Shown: one piece after another, positions 8,062 to 15,107 of the stretch | How positions within the stretch are numbered: position 1 is the first letter of the stretch | Layout of the letters: each line of letters begins with the position of its first letter | The notes under the pieces: model-generated | Database searches by the model: none | What the model saw: the letters and a program-made list of their open reading frames with translations, nothing else | What the model was told of the DNA's origin: nothing | Assembly (NCBI RefSeq): GCF_001553455.1 | Contig: NZ_BBOX01000007.1 | Coordinates: forward strand, 1 to 64,000 | Reading direction: 5' to 3' | Length of the DNA: 64,000 nucleotides | DNA from: Streptomyces hygroscopicus subsp. hygroscopicus | GTDB taxonomy: Bacteria > Actinomycetota > Actinomycetes > Streptomycetales > Streptomycetaceae | Made by a program: the position numbers and the translations under genes

Positions 8062-8405
8062 TCGGTGATACTCCTGAGGAATTCGGGTACTGCGGTCTTG
8101 AGGATGCTGGGGTTGTTCGTCGGAGATTCCAGACATTCCATCTGCGGGTCGGAGACTGCGGTCAGCCGGACAATCCGCGCGGACGGTAGGAGATCACCGA
8201 TCAGGCGGTCCAGCCGCTGCGCTCGCCAGCTGGGCTCATCCACGTCGATCAGCACCACGTCCGGTTGCATGTGATGGGCCAGAGAAATCGCTTCTCGGGC
8301 CGACCCAGCAATGCCGGACAGCTCCAGTCCGGGCTCCTCGACTACGAGATCGGCGAGAGCACTCAACACCAACGGGTGGTGCTCCACGACGAGAACTCTG
8401 TGCAT
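8058..8405 (-). CDS. Receiver-only response-regulator-like protein, coupled to the GH5 gene
   Basis: A 115-residue stand-alone receiver domain. The strand-1 acidic pair is EH (residues 8-9) instead of DD/ED, the phospho-acceptor position is Asp54 in VVLIDVDEP, a Thr follows strand 4 (RLTAV) and a Lys is present in SILKTA. There is no helix-turn-helix, although the sequence looks like the N-terminus of a NarL-type regulator. AGGAGC sits upstream of ATG 8405. Its stop overlaps the GH5 start, so the two proteins are probably made together. It may be a degenerate remnant or a regulator of secretion or signalling; function unknown. Confidence 0.8.
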   Translation of the reverse strand: MHRVLVVEHHPLVLSALADLVVEEPGLELSGIAGSAREAISLAHHMQPDVVLIDVDEPSWRAQRLDRLIGDLLPSARIVRLTAVSDPQMECLESPTNNPSILKTAVPEFLRSITE

Positions 8406-8526
8406 CGATTTGGAGCTCCTTCGGGCTTGTCCTTTCGCCCAAGACATTAGGGAGTGACCGCGAAGGGAATCGCCGTACGCCTGGTTGAAATCTGCGTACC
8501 TCAATCGCAGGAATTCCGGGCACACC

Positions 8527-8577
8527 AAACGGCCGAATTCCGCCTACCTCAATTGAGGTAGGGGAATTCGGCCGTTT
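8527..8577. promoter_or_regulatory. Long inverted repeat upstream of the receiver-GH5 operon
   Basis: AAACGGCCGAATTCC then CTACCTCAATT pairs with AATTGAGGTAG then GGAATTCGGCCGTTT: 27 base pairs with one bulged G and essentially no loop, centred on the palindrome CCTACCTCAATTGAGGTAGG. A partial copy (ACCTCAATCGCAGGAATTCC) lies at 8497-8516. The region is AT-richer than its surroundings and lies 120 bases before the receiver gene. A large operator, or a hairpin near the transcription start, are both possible; a terminator for the GH6 gene is less likely because another hairpin is closer to that gene. Confidence 0.6.
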
Positions 8578-8615
8578 TGTATGGGTTATGTCCGCTTTGC
8601 GGTAGGGCATGCGAA

Positions 8616-8642
8616 GGCGCCGGTCAGCGAATGACCGGCGCC
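8616..8642 (-). terminator. Hairpin downstream of the GH6 gene
   Basis: Perfect 11-base stem GGCGCCGGTCA / TGACCGGCGCC with loop GCGAA, about 100 bases beyond the GH6 stop and after its repeat array. Probable intrinsic terminator. Confidence 0.65.
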
Positions 8643-8652
8643 GGTGAGGGGG

Positions 8653-8752
8653 TCAGCGCGTCAGCAGGTCAGGGGATCAGCGGGGCAGCAGCGCAGCGGG
8701 TCAACGCGTCAGCACGTCAGCAGGGCAGCACGTCAACGCGTCAACGCGTCAG
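8653..8752. repeat. Short-unit array containing the end of the GH6 gene
   Basis: About twelve copies of 8-base units TCAACGCG/TCAGCACG/TCAGCAGG run from 8653 into the GH6 coding end. Read on the minus strand the final codons CTG ACG CGT TGA are themselves one unit, and CTGACGCGTTGA reappears downstream. Confidence 0.8.
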
Positions 8753-9814
8753 CCGGTACGCGTAGCCGGGGACGAACATGCCCGCCCCGGCCGCACAGCC
8801 GTCCGCCTGCCCCGGCTGTTTGATCCACAAGAAGGCGTCGACCCCGGGGATGCCCGTAGCGGCGGTGGGGGGTCTGCCCAGCTTGCGGCCCGGAGGGTCG
8901 CAGAAACGGTGGTTCCGCGTGGGCCCGGCCCCGTTGCGGCTGGTGTCGATCACGACGCCGAGGTGGGGCCGGCGCACCTCCCTGACCACGGACAGGCCGT
9001 AGCGCACCTCGTCGGCGGTGGCGTTGAAGTTGGAGACGTTGACCGCTATCCCGTCGCCGTACCGCTCCACACCGGCGCGCCGCAGCCGCTCGGCCATGGT
9101 GCGCGCGGGCAGCCACCCGGAGTTCCCGGCGTCGTAGTAGATCCGGGCCCGCGGCGCCCCCCGCTGGAGCGCCCGCGCCGCGTACGACAGCGCCGCGAAC
9201 CGCTCCGCCCGCTGCCGCCGCTTGAGGCAGCTCATATGCGCGAGCGCGTCCGGTTCGAGGATGACGATGGTCCGGCCGCGCCCTATCCCCCGGGCCAGGG
9301 CGTCGCTCCACCGCCGGTACGCGGCCACGTCCCCGGCGCCGCCCGAGCTCAACTGCTCGCAGTCGCGCTGCGGGATGGCGTAGGCGACCAGCACCGGGAG
9401 CCGCCGGCGGGCGGCGGCGGTGCGGACGAGGTGGCGGGCCCGCTCCTCGATCAGGGACTCATTGGTCTCGGTGAGCCAGGCGGCCTGGGGCTCGGCGGCG
9501 ATCCGCCGGCCGATGGCCGCCGCCCGCCGGTCGCGCGGATGGTCGCGCACCCAGGTCGCCGCCGGGTTGTGCGGGTCGGTGTAGAAGCGGGTCGTCGCCG
9601 GGAAGGCCGGCTTGACCACGGGGAGTGACGGCCTGGGGGCGGGGTGCCGCACCGGGCCCGCGAGCAGGGCCTGCACGGTGGTCGCCGCCATCACCACCTC
9701 GGCCACCAGCACCATGACGATCAGCTGGGCGACGCCCCGGCCCGCCCACCGGGAGGTGCGCCGGCGCACCGGCGGGCGGGACCCGGTGACACCACCGCTA
9801 CGGTTGGTGATCAT
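8741..9814 (-). CDS. GH6 family beta-1,4-glucanase (membrane-anchored or secreted)
   Basis: A 357-residue glycoside hydrolase family 6 protein. An N-terminal basic segment (RRRTSR) and a hydrophobic helix (VAQLIVMVLVAEVVMAATT) give a signal or anchor. GH6 motifs: LVAYAIPQRDCEQLSSGG with the candidate catalytic acid Asp, VILEPDALAH, VNVSNFNATADEV, VIDTSRNG and WIKQPGQADG; in the last, Gln replaces the Glu of the usual K-PGE-DG loop. No carbohydrate-binding module. It is 17 bases after the subtilisin-like gene, so the two form one transcription unit. The ATG has no strong ribosome site, consistent with coupling. Likely an endoglucanase acting outside the membrane. Confidence 0.88.
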   Translation of the reverse strand: MITNRSGGVTGSRPPVRRRTSRWAGRGVAQLIVMVLVAEVVMAATTVQALLAGPVRHPAPRPSLPVVKPAFPATTRFYTDPHNPAATWVRDHPRDRRAAAIGRRIAAEPQAAWLTETNESLIEERARHLVRTAAARRRLPVLVAYAIPQRDCEQLSSGGAGDVAAYRRWSDALARGIGRGRTIVILEPDALAHMSCLKRRQRAERFAALSYAARALQRGAPRARIYYDAGNSGWLPARTMAERLRRAGVERYGDGIAVNVSNFNATADEVRYGLSVVREVRRPHLGVVIDTSRNGAGPTRNHRFCDPPGRKLGRPPTAATGIPGVDAFLWIKQPGQADGCAAGAGMFVPGYAYRLTR

Positions 9815-9831
9815 GGCGAGTCCAGCCGATC

Positions 9832-11010
9832 TCAGCGGTTGCGGGAGTTGTCGGGCGGGGGCCGGCGCCGGCTGATGAGCACCACCGCCAGCACCGCGAG
9901 CACCACCAGGACCCCGGCCACCACCCCTATCGCGACCAGGGCCGATTCATCCCCCTCCGGTCTGGAGGCGGAGGCGGCCGGGGTGGCGGCCGGATGGCGG
10001 CGGGGGGCGGAGGGCTCGGCGGAGGCGGGCGGCGCGGCCCGGTCCGCCAGCGCCTTGGCCGGGGCGATCACTCCGTAGCCGTAGCGGGGGTCATGGCCGG
10101 CCGAGCCCTTGCGGTGGGCGGTGTCGATGAGCTTCTGGACGATCTGGTTGGCGTTCCAGCGGGGGTGCTCCGAGCGCAGCAGCGCGGCCCCGGCCGCGAC
10201 CCAGGGGGCCGCGAAGCCGGTGCCGTCGCCGGTCCAGTAGTCGTTGTCGCCGGAGGTGGTGAGGATGCCGACTCCGGGGGCGGCCAGGAGGGTCTTCCCG
10301 CCGTGGTGGGAGGAGGTCCAGACGGCGCCCTTCTTGTCGGTGGCCACCACGGCCACCACACCGGGGAGAGCGGCCGGGTAGGTGGCCCGGTTGCCGTCCT
10401 TGCCGTTGTCACCGGCGCCGGCCACGATCACGGTGTCCCGGGCGGCGGCGTACTTCACCGCGGACCGCAGGGCGGCGGTGGGGCGCTTGAAGGAGACGGT
10501 CAGATCGATGACCCGCGCACCGCTGCCGACCGCGTGGCGGATGGCCTTCGCGGTCGCGTCGGCGACGGGCTTCCCGTCGCGGTAGACGCCGAGCGGCATC
10601 ACCTTGGCCTCGGGGGCGAGCCCGTAGACCCCGTCGCCGCGGTAGTTGCGGCCGGTGCCGGCGATGATTCCGGCGGCGTGGGTGGACTGCTCGGCGGTAT
10701 GGCCGGTGTCCCGGGTGCCGAAGCCTCCGCTGCCGCCCGCGAAATCCTTTCCGCGGACCACGCGCCCGCGCAGATCCGGATGCGTGGCGTCGATCCCGGT
10801 GCCGATGACCGCGACGGTCACTCCGGCGCCTTTGCTGAATTTCCAGGCGCGTTCCGCCTTGAGCGCGGTGAGCGCCCATTCGGAATCGTGCAGCGCACCG
10901 GAATCGGATGCGCTTGCCGCAGCCGGCGTGGCCAGTGCGAACGTCATCACCGCGATGACCGCTCCGGCCCGGCCGGCGAATGGATGGCGTGACATCACTT
11001 GACCTGACAT
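9832..11010 (-). CDS. Mycosin-like subtilisin-fold protein, predicted catalytically dead
   Basis: A 392-residue S8-family protein with signal peptide (GAVIAVMTFALATPAAASA), protease domain, Pro/Ala linker and C-terminal membrane anchor ahead of RRRPPP, the layout of mycosins. The triad is broken: the Asp motif reads VAVIGTGIDATHPDL (Gly where V-I-D-T-G is expected), the Ser motif reads GDGTGFAAPW (Gly for the nucleophile Ser of GTSFAAP), and the oxyanion region reads AGAGDNG rather than AAGN. Only the His motif (STHAAGIIAG) is kept. The frame is intact over its whole length, which argues for selection as a pseudoprotease. It leads the operon with GH6 and is divergent from the glycan synthesis genes. 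Confidence 0.85.
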   Translation of the reverse strand: MSGQVMSRHPFAGRAGAVIAVMTFALATPAAASASDSGALHDSEWALTALKAERAWKFSKGAGVTVAVIGTGIDATHPDLRGRVVRGKDFAGGSGGFGTRDTGHTAEQSTHAAGIIAGTGRNYRGDGVYGLAPEAKVMPLGVYRDGKPVADATAKAIRHAVGSGARVIDLTVSFKRPTAALRSAVKYAAARDTVIVAGAGDNGKDGNRATYPAALPGVVAVVATDKKGAVWTSSHHGGKTLLAAPGVGILTTSGDNDYWTGDGTGFAAPWVAAGAALLRSEHPRWNANQIVQKLIDTAHRKGSAGHDPRYGYGVIAPAKALADRAAPPASAEPSAPRRHPAATPAASASRPEGDESALVAIGVVAGVLVVLAVLAVVLISRRRPPPDNSRNR

Positions 11011-11288
11011 TACGTCACCTACTCTCCTCGCACGGGACGCAAGGCCGTCGGGCCCATTTCATCTTTGGGTATCCCCCGCAGGTACTGGCACCCGCGAGAG
11101 GGTGAGCGCACCGTCCCTTCTTTGGGGGACCGGCCGGAAGGCCCTGGGTCCGGCTCTCCCCAATACGGGGGACCAAAGAGATCCGCCGAAGGTGTACCAC
11201 CCGCTCCCCCGGGCGCGGGTACTACCTCCTTTTCGGGTGACGCACTCTTGGCTCAACGGCGAAAAAGCCTCCTGCCGAGGGAGTCGCG
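11011..11288. promoter_or_regulatory. Divergent control region between hydrolase and glycan-synthesis operons
   Basis: This 278-base gap must hold promoters for both directions. TCTTTGG occurs at 11062 and 11119 and in inverted form (CCAAAGA) at 11173; the last two bracket a GC-rich structured segment. The octamer GGGGGACC is repeated at 11124 and 11167. These shared elements could be a regulator site or a leader structure. No match to a riboswitch family could be confirmed by eye. GAGGGAG before 11289 is the GtrA ribosome site. Confidence 0.45.
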
Positions 11289-11789
11289 ATGCAGCGTTTC
11301 CGAACGTTCAGCGAGCGCACCGGTGAGCCGGACGAACGGGTGGATACGACCACCCGGAGGCGGACCGGAATGTTCTCGCGAGCCCTCCCGACGCGGAACC
11401 CGCTGGCGGGTCTGTCCGGTCTGGCGCTGCGGTTCGCGCTGGTCGGCGGGGGCGGTGTCCTGGTGAACACGGTGGTCCTCTACGCCCTCTATCACTGGGC
11501 CGGGCTGCCGCTGCTGGCGGCGTCGTCGATAGCCGTCGAACTCGCCGTGGTCCACAACTACCTGCTGAACGACCGGTGGACCTTCAAGGTGCGCAACCCG
11601 TCACACAGACGATTCATCAAGTTCAACGTCTCCGTCCTGGGCGGACTCGGGGTGAACGTGCTCATCGTCTGGACACTGGTGCGCAGCGGAATGCATGTGC
11701 TGCTGGCGAATTGCCTCGGCATCACGGCCGCTTTCGCGGTCAACTTCGCGTCGAGTACGGGCTGGGTCTGGGGGAGGCGAAGCCGATGA
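11289..11789 (+). CDS. GtrA-family membrane protein (polyprenyl-linked sugar flippase type)
   Basis: A 166-residue protein with a hydrophilic 40-residue N-terminus and four transmembrane helices. The GtrA/DPMS signature is clear: VELAVVHNYLLNDRWTF (conserved Glu, Asn, and R-W-T-F) after helix 2, and NFASSTGWVWG at the end. Members translocate or assist translocation of polyprenyl-phosphate sugars used by membrane glycosyltransferases. The ATG follows GAGGGAG; the stop overlaps the GT2 start (ATGA), so it is the first gene of the synthesis operon. Confidence 0.88.
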   Translation: MQRFRTFSERTGEPDERVDTTTRRRTGMFSRALPTRNPLAGLSGLALRFALVGGGGVLVNTVVLYALYHWAGLPLLAASSIAVELAVVHNYLLNDRWTFKVRNPSHRRFIKFNVSVLGGLGVNVLIVWTLVRSGMHVLLANCLGITAAFAVNFASSTGWVWGRRSR

Positions 11790-13081
11790 TTGTCGCCATC
11801 GTCTACCTGGTGCTGATCGTGGTCTCGATCCTGCTCACCGTGCAGTCGGCCCACGTCCTCTATCTCATGCTCTACACCTGGGACCGGGCCGATGCCGAAC
11901 GGAAGGCCAGGGCCCCGGAGGAATTCCTGCCGCCCCAGCTCTCCTTCAGTGTCCTGCTGCCCGCCCGGCATGAGGAAGACGTCATCCAGAGCACCATCGA
12001 ACGCGTGGTGCGGGCCGACTATCCGGCCGAGCTGCTGGAGGTCTTCGTGATCTGCTCACAGGACGACACCGGCACGGTGAAAAAGGCGGAGGAGAAGATC
12101 GACGAATTGCACCGCGAGGGTCTGCACAATGTGCGGGTCGTGGTGTTCGACGACAAACCGATCAACAAGCCGCACGGCCTCAACACGGCCCTTCCGCACA
12201 CCGCCAACGAGGTGGTGACGATCTTCGACGCGGAGGACGACATCCACCCGAAGATCTTCAGCCTGGTGAACACCGTGATGGTCCAGGAGGACGTCAGGGT
12301 GGTCCAGGCCGGTGTGCAGCTGATGAACTACCAGTCCAACTGGTACTCCACGCTCAACGTCCTGGAGTACTTCTTCTGGTTCAAGAGCCGGCTGCACTAC
12401 CACGCCCACTACGGCTCGATCCCGCTCGGCGGCAACACCGTCTTCTTCGCCCGCGAGCTGCTGCTGCGGCTCCGCGGCTGGGACGACCGCAACCTCACCG
12501 AGGACGCCGACATGGGCCTGCGGATATCGGCCATGGGCGAGCGGGTGCGCGTCGTCTACGACGACCGGTACGTGACCAAGGAGGAGACCCCGCCGACCCT
12601 CGGCCACTTCATCCGGCAGCGCACCCGCTGGAGCCAGGGCTTCATGCAGACCCTGAAGAAGGGCACCTGGAAGAAGCTGCCGACGCGCAAACAGCGCTGG
12701 CTCGCCTTCTACGTCCTGGCGTTCCCGCGCGGGCAGGCGCTGCTGGGCCTCTATCTGCCGCTCTCGCTGGGCATGATCCTGGTCCTCAAGGTGCCGGTGC
12801 TGATCGCGCTCTGCTCCTATCTGCCCGTACTGCTGCTGGCCGCGCACTTCCTGGTGCAGGCGGTCGGTCTCTACGAGTTCACCAACGCCCACGGTCTCGA
12901 AGCCTCGCCGAAGGCCGTCCTGCGGATGGCCATCGCCTGGTTCCCCTTCCAGATGGTCCTCGCGTACGCCGCGCTGCGGGCCATGCGGCGCGAGATGCTC
13001 GGCCGCCACGACTGGGAGAAGACACAGCACGTAGGCGCCCACCGGGCCACCACCGAGGAGGCGGAGTCGCGTGTCGGATAA
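11786..13081 (+). CDS. Processive family 2 glycosyltransferase (cellulose/hyaluronan synthase type)
   Basis: A 431-residue membrane GT2. One N-terminal helix, then a cytoplasmic catalytic domain with SVLLPARHEE, the substrate-binding KPHGLN and DAEDD, acceptor motif LTEDADMGLR (TED) and the product-channel motif QRTRWSQG (Q-x-x-R-W). Three to four C-terminal helices follow. The D, DxD, TED, QxxRW set is that of enzymes that polymerise and extrude beta-linked polysaccharides. GGGGGAGG precedes ATG 11786, which overlaps the GtrA stop. There is no PilZ domain, so direct cyclic-di-GMP control is not apparent. The product sugar is not predictable by eye; nearby glucanases suggest a beta-glucan or related polymer. 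Confidence 0.9.
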   Translation: MIVAIVYLVLIVVSILLTVQSAHVLYLMLYTWDRADAERKARAPEEFLPPQLSFSVLLPARHEEDVIQSTIERVVRADYPAELLEVFVICSQDDTGTVKKAEEKIDELHREGLHNVRVVVFDDKPINKPHGLNTALPHTANEVVTIFDAEDDIHPKIFSLVNTVMVQEDVRVVQAGVQLMNYQSNWYSTLNVLEYFFWFKSRLHYHAHYGSIPLGGNTVFFARELLLRLRGWDDRNLTEDADMGLRISAMGERVRVVYDDRYVTKEETPPTLGHFIRQRTRWSQGFMQTLKKGTWKKLPTRKQRWLAFYVLAFPRGQALLGLYLPLSLGMILVLKVPVLIALCSYLPVLLLAAHFLVQAVGLYEFTNAHGLEASPKAVLRMAIAWFPFQMVLAYAALRAMRREMLGRHDWEKTQHVGAHRATTEEAESRVG

Positions 13082-15083
13082 CCCCACGCCCCCGCGGCCG
13101 GCGCCCGAGCCGGCGCCCGTCGCCGCGGAGGACCAGAGCACCCGGCGGGACAAGCAGACCCGGCAGGACCGGCAGGACCGGCAGCCTTCGCGGGACCGGC
13201 AGCCCCAGCGGGACCGCCAGCCCCCACCAGACCGCCAGCCCCCACCAGACCGCCAGACCCCGCCAGACCGCCAGACCCCGCCGGACAAGAACGCCGCGCA
13301 AGGCAAGAACGCCGCGCGGGACAGGAGCGCCACAAAAGACAAGGGCGCCGCACAGGACAAGAGCGCCACGAAAGACGGCGCCCGGCAGGACAGGAGCGCC
13401 CGGCAGGACAAGAGCGCCCCGCGGGACAAGGGCGCCGGGCCCCCCACGCGGCCCCCTCGGCGCCGCCGCCCGCGGTTCTCGGTGGAGCGCGGCTGGTTCC
13501 CCCCGCTGGGCTCCAAGGGAAAGGTCGCCCTGGTCGTCTCCGTCCTGACCGGGCTGCTCACCCACGGCTACCACCTGTTCCGCTATCCGCTCTACCTCAC
13601 CGACGAGGGCATCTACATGCAGCGGGCGTGGTCGGTGCTGCGGGAGACCAGCCTGTCCCCGTACACCTACGACTACGACCACGCCCCGCTGGGCTGGATC
13701 ACCCTGGCCGGGTGGGTGTTCCCGCTGCCGAAGCAGTTCGAGACCTTCGGTAACGCGATCAACACCGGACGGTTCCTGATGCTGCTGGTGCATCTCGTCA
13801 GCGTCTATCTGCTGTTCGAGATCACCCGGCGGCTGTCCGGCAGTGTGCTGGCCGCCACCATCGCCGCGTTCCTCTTCAACGTCTCGCCGATCGCGGTCTA
13901 CTTCCAGCGCCAGGTGCTGCTGGACAACCTGATGATCTTGTGGCTGCTGCTGAGCCTGTTCATGCTGCTCCGCCGGGAGGTCACGATCAGATCGGTGTTC
14001 GGCGGCGGCATGGCCCTGGGCATCGCGCTGATCACCAAGGAAAACGCGATCTTCTTCGTGCCGAGCTTCATGTACCTGCTCTACCGGAGGGTCAAGGGGT
14101 CGGCCAGCCATCGGTTCACCAGCACCCTGTGGCCATTCGCCGCGTTCGCCCCGATCGGCGCCTATGTGACCTACGCACTGCTCAAGAACGAACTGCTGCC
14201 GAGCGGTTTCGACTTCGATCTGAACAATCCGCCCGCGGACCACGTCTCGCTGCTCTACACGCTGTGGTGGCAGCTCAACCGCAGCCAGGGCACCCTCTTC
14301 AGCCATACCGGGCTGTTGCAGACCAGCTGGCTGGTCCGGGACAAATATCTGCTGATCGCCGGGGTGTGCGCGATGCTGATCAGCCTGTGGCTCGGCATGC
14401 GCGACCGGAAACGCAACCTGGGCTTTCTGATCAGCGGGACGCTGGCCTTCGGATACGCCTTCTACCTGGTGCGCGGCAGTGTGGTGCTGGACTTCTACGT
14501 CACCCCGCTGATCCCGATGCTCGCGATCAATGTCGGCATGGTCATCGACCGGATGCTCACCGGCTCGTTCGCCAGTCGGTTCATACGCGGCGCCCATTCC
14601 ATGACCCGGGTCGCCCTGCCGTCGTTCGTCGCCCTGCTGCTCCTGGCGTCACCGGCCTCCGGATATCTCGTGCACACCAATACCGAGGGCCATACGCAGA
14701 TCGCCGACCAGTACCAGTCCAAGATCAACCTCACCGGAATGCAGCACGCCCAGATCGCCTGGGTGCGCAAGCACGTCCCGCCCAATTCGCGCATCATCAT
14801 GGACGACGACCTGTGGGGTGACCTGCACGATGTGCGCCCGTTCTATCCGTACGCGCATTCCCACTGGAACGCCTCGTCCGACCCGGACGTCCGCGACAAG
14901 CTGTTCAGGAAGAAATGGCAGAACGTCGACTACATCATCATGTCGAACAAGATGCGCAAGTCGATGGATACAAACAATTCCGACGGCCGGGAGAACTGGA
15001 TTCTCCAGGCGCTGCGTAATTCCACCCGTGTCTGGTCGCAAACCCAGGGCAACATCAAGCTGGAAATCTACCGTGTGCAGTAG
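13071..15083 (+). CDS. PMT/ArnT-type membrane glycosyltransferase with repetitive charged N-terminus
   Basis: A 670-residue polytopic protein of the GT-C fold (GT39/PMT_2). The first periplasmic loop has the catalytic acidic pair in YLTDEGIYMQRAWS, followed by about ten helices and a soluble C-terminal domain. Such enzymes use polyprenyl-phosphate sugars as donors. Residues about 24-130 are a low-complexity cytoplasmic region of repeats such as DRQPPPDRQTPP and DKSATKD, encoded by tandem DNA repeats and absent from usual relatives. GTG 13071 lies inside the end of the GT2 gene behind GGAGG. With GtrA upstream, it probably adds a sugar delivered across the membrane to a polymer or to an anchored protein (inference). 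Confidence 0.85.
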   Translation: MSDNPTPPRPAPEPAPVAAEDQSTRRDKQTRQDRQDRQPSRDRQPQRDRQPPPDRQPPPDRQTPPDRQTPPDKNAAQGKNAARDRSATKDKGAAQDKSATKDGARQDRSARQDKSAPRDKGAGPPTRPPRRRRPRFSVERGWFPPLGSKGKVALVVSVLTGLLTHGYHLFRYPLYLTDEGIYMQRAWSVLRETSLSPYTYDYDHAPLGWITLAGWVFPLPKQFETFGNAINTGRFLMLLVHLVSVYLLFEITRRLSGSVLAATIAAFLFNVSPIAVYFQRQVLLDNLMILWLLLSLFMLLRREVTIRSVFGGGMALGIALITKENAIFFVPSFMYLLYRRVKGSASHRFTSTLWPFAAFAPIGAYVTYALLKNELLPSGFDFDLNNPPADHVSLLYTLWWQLNRSQGTLFSHTGLLQTSWLVRDKYLLIAGVCAMLISLWLGMRDRKRNLGFLISGTLAFGYAFYLVRGSVVLDFYVTPLIPMLAINVGMVIDRMLTGSFASRFIRGAHSMTRVALPSFVALLLLASPASGYLVHTNTEGHTQIADQYQSKINLTGMQHAQIAWVRKHVPPNSRIIMDDDLWGDLHDVRPFYPYAHSHWNASSDPDVRDKLFRKKWQNVDYIIMSNKMRKSMDTNNSDGRENWILQALRNSTRVWSQTQGNIKLEIYRVQ

Positions 15084-15107
15084 CCATGGGAAGAGGAGGT
15101 GAAGGCC

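Noticed and set aside
6130..8274. 714-codon plus-strand frame across lspA, the repeats and GH5
   Set aside because: Antisense of GH5 and read-through of repeats; the GH5 frame has all catalytic motifs.
11011..11288. Possible cyclic-di-AMP (ydaO) riboswitch before the hydrolase or GtrA gene
   Set aside because: Some G-rich and CCAAAG elements recall it, but I could not line up the conserved core on either strand.
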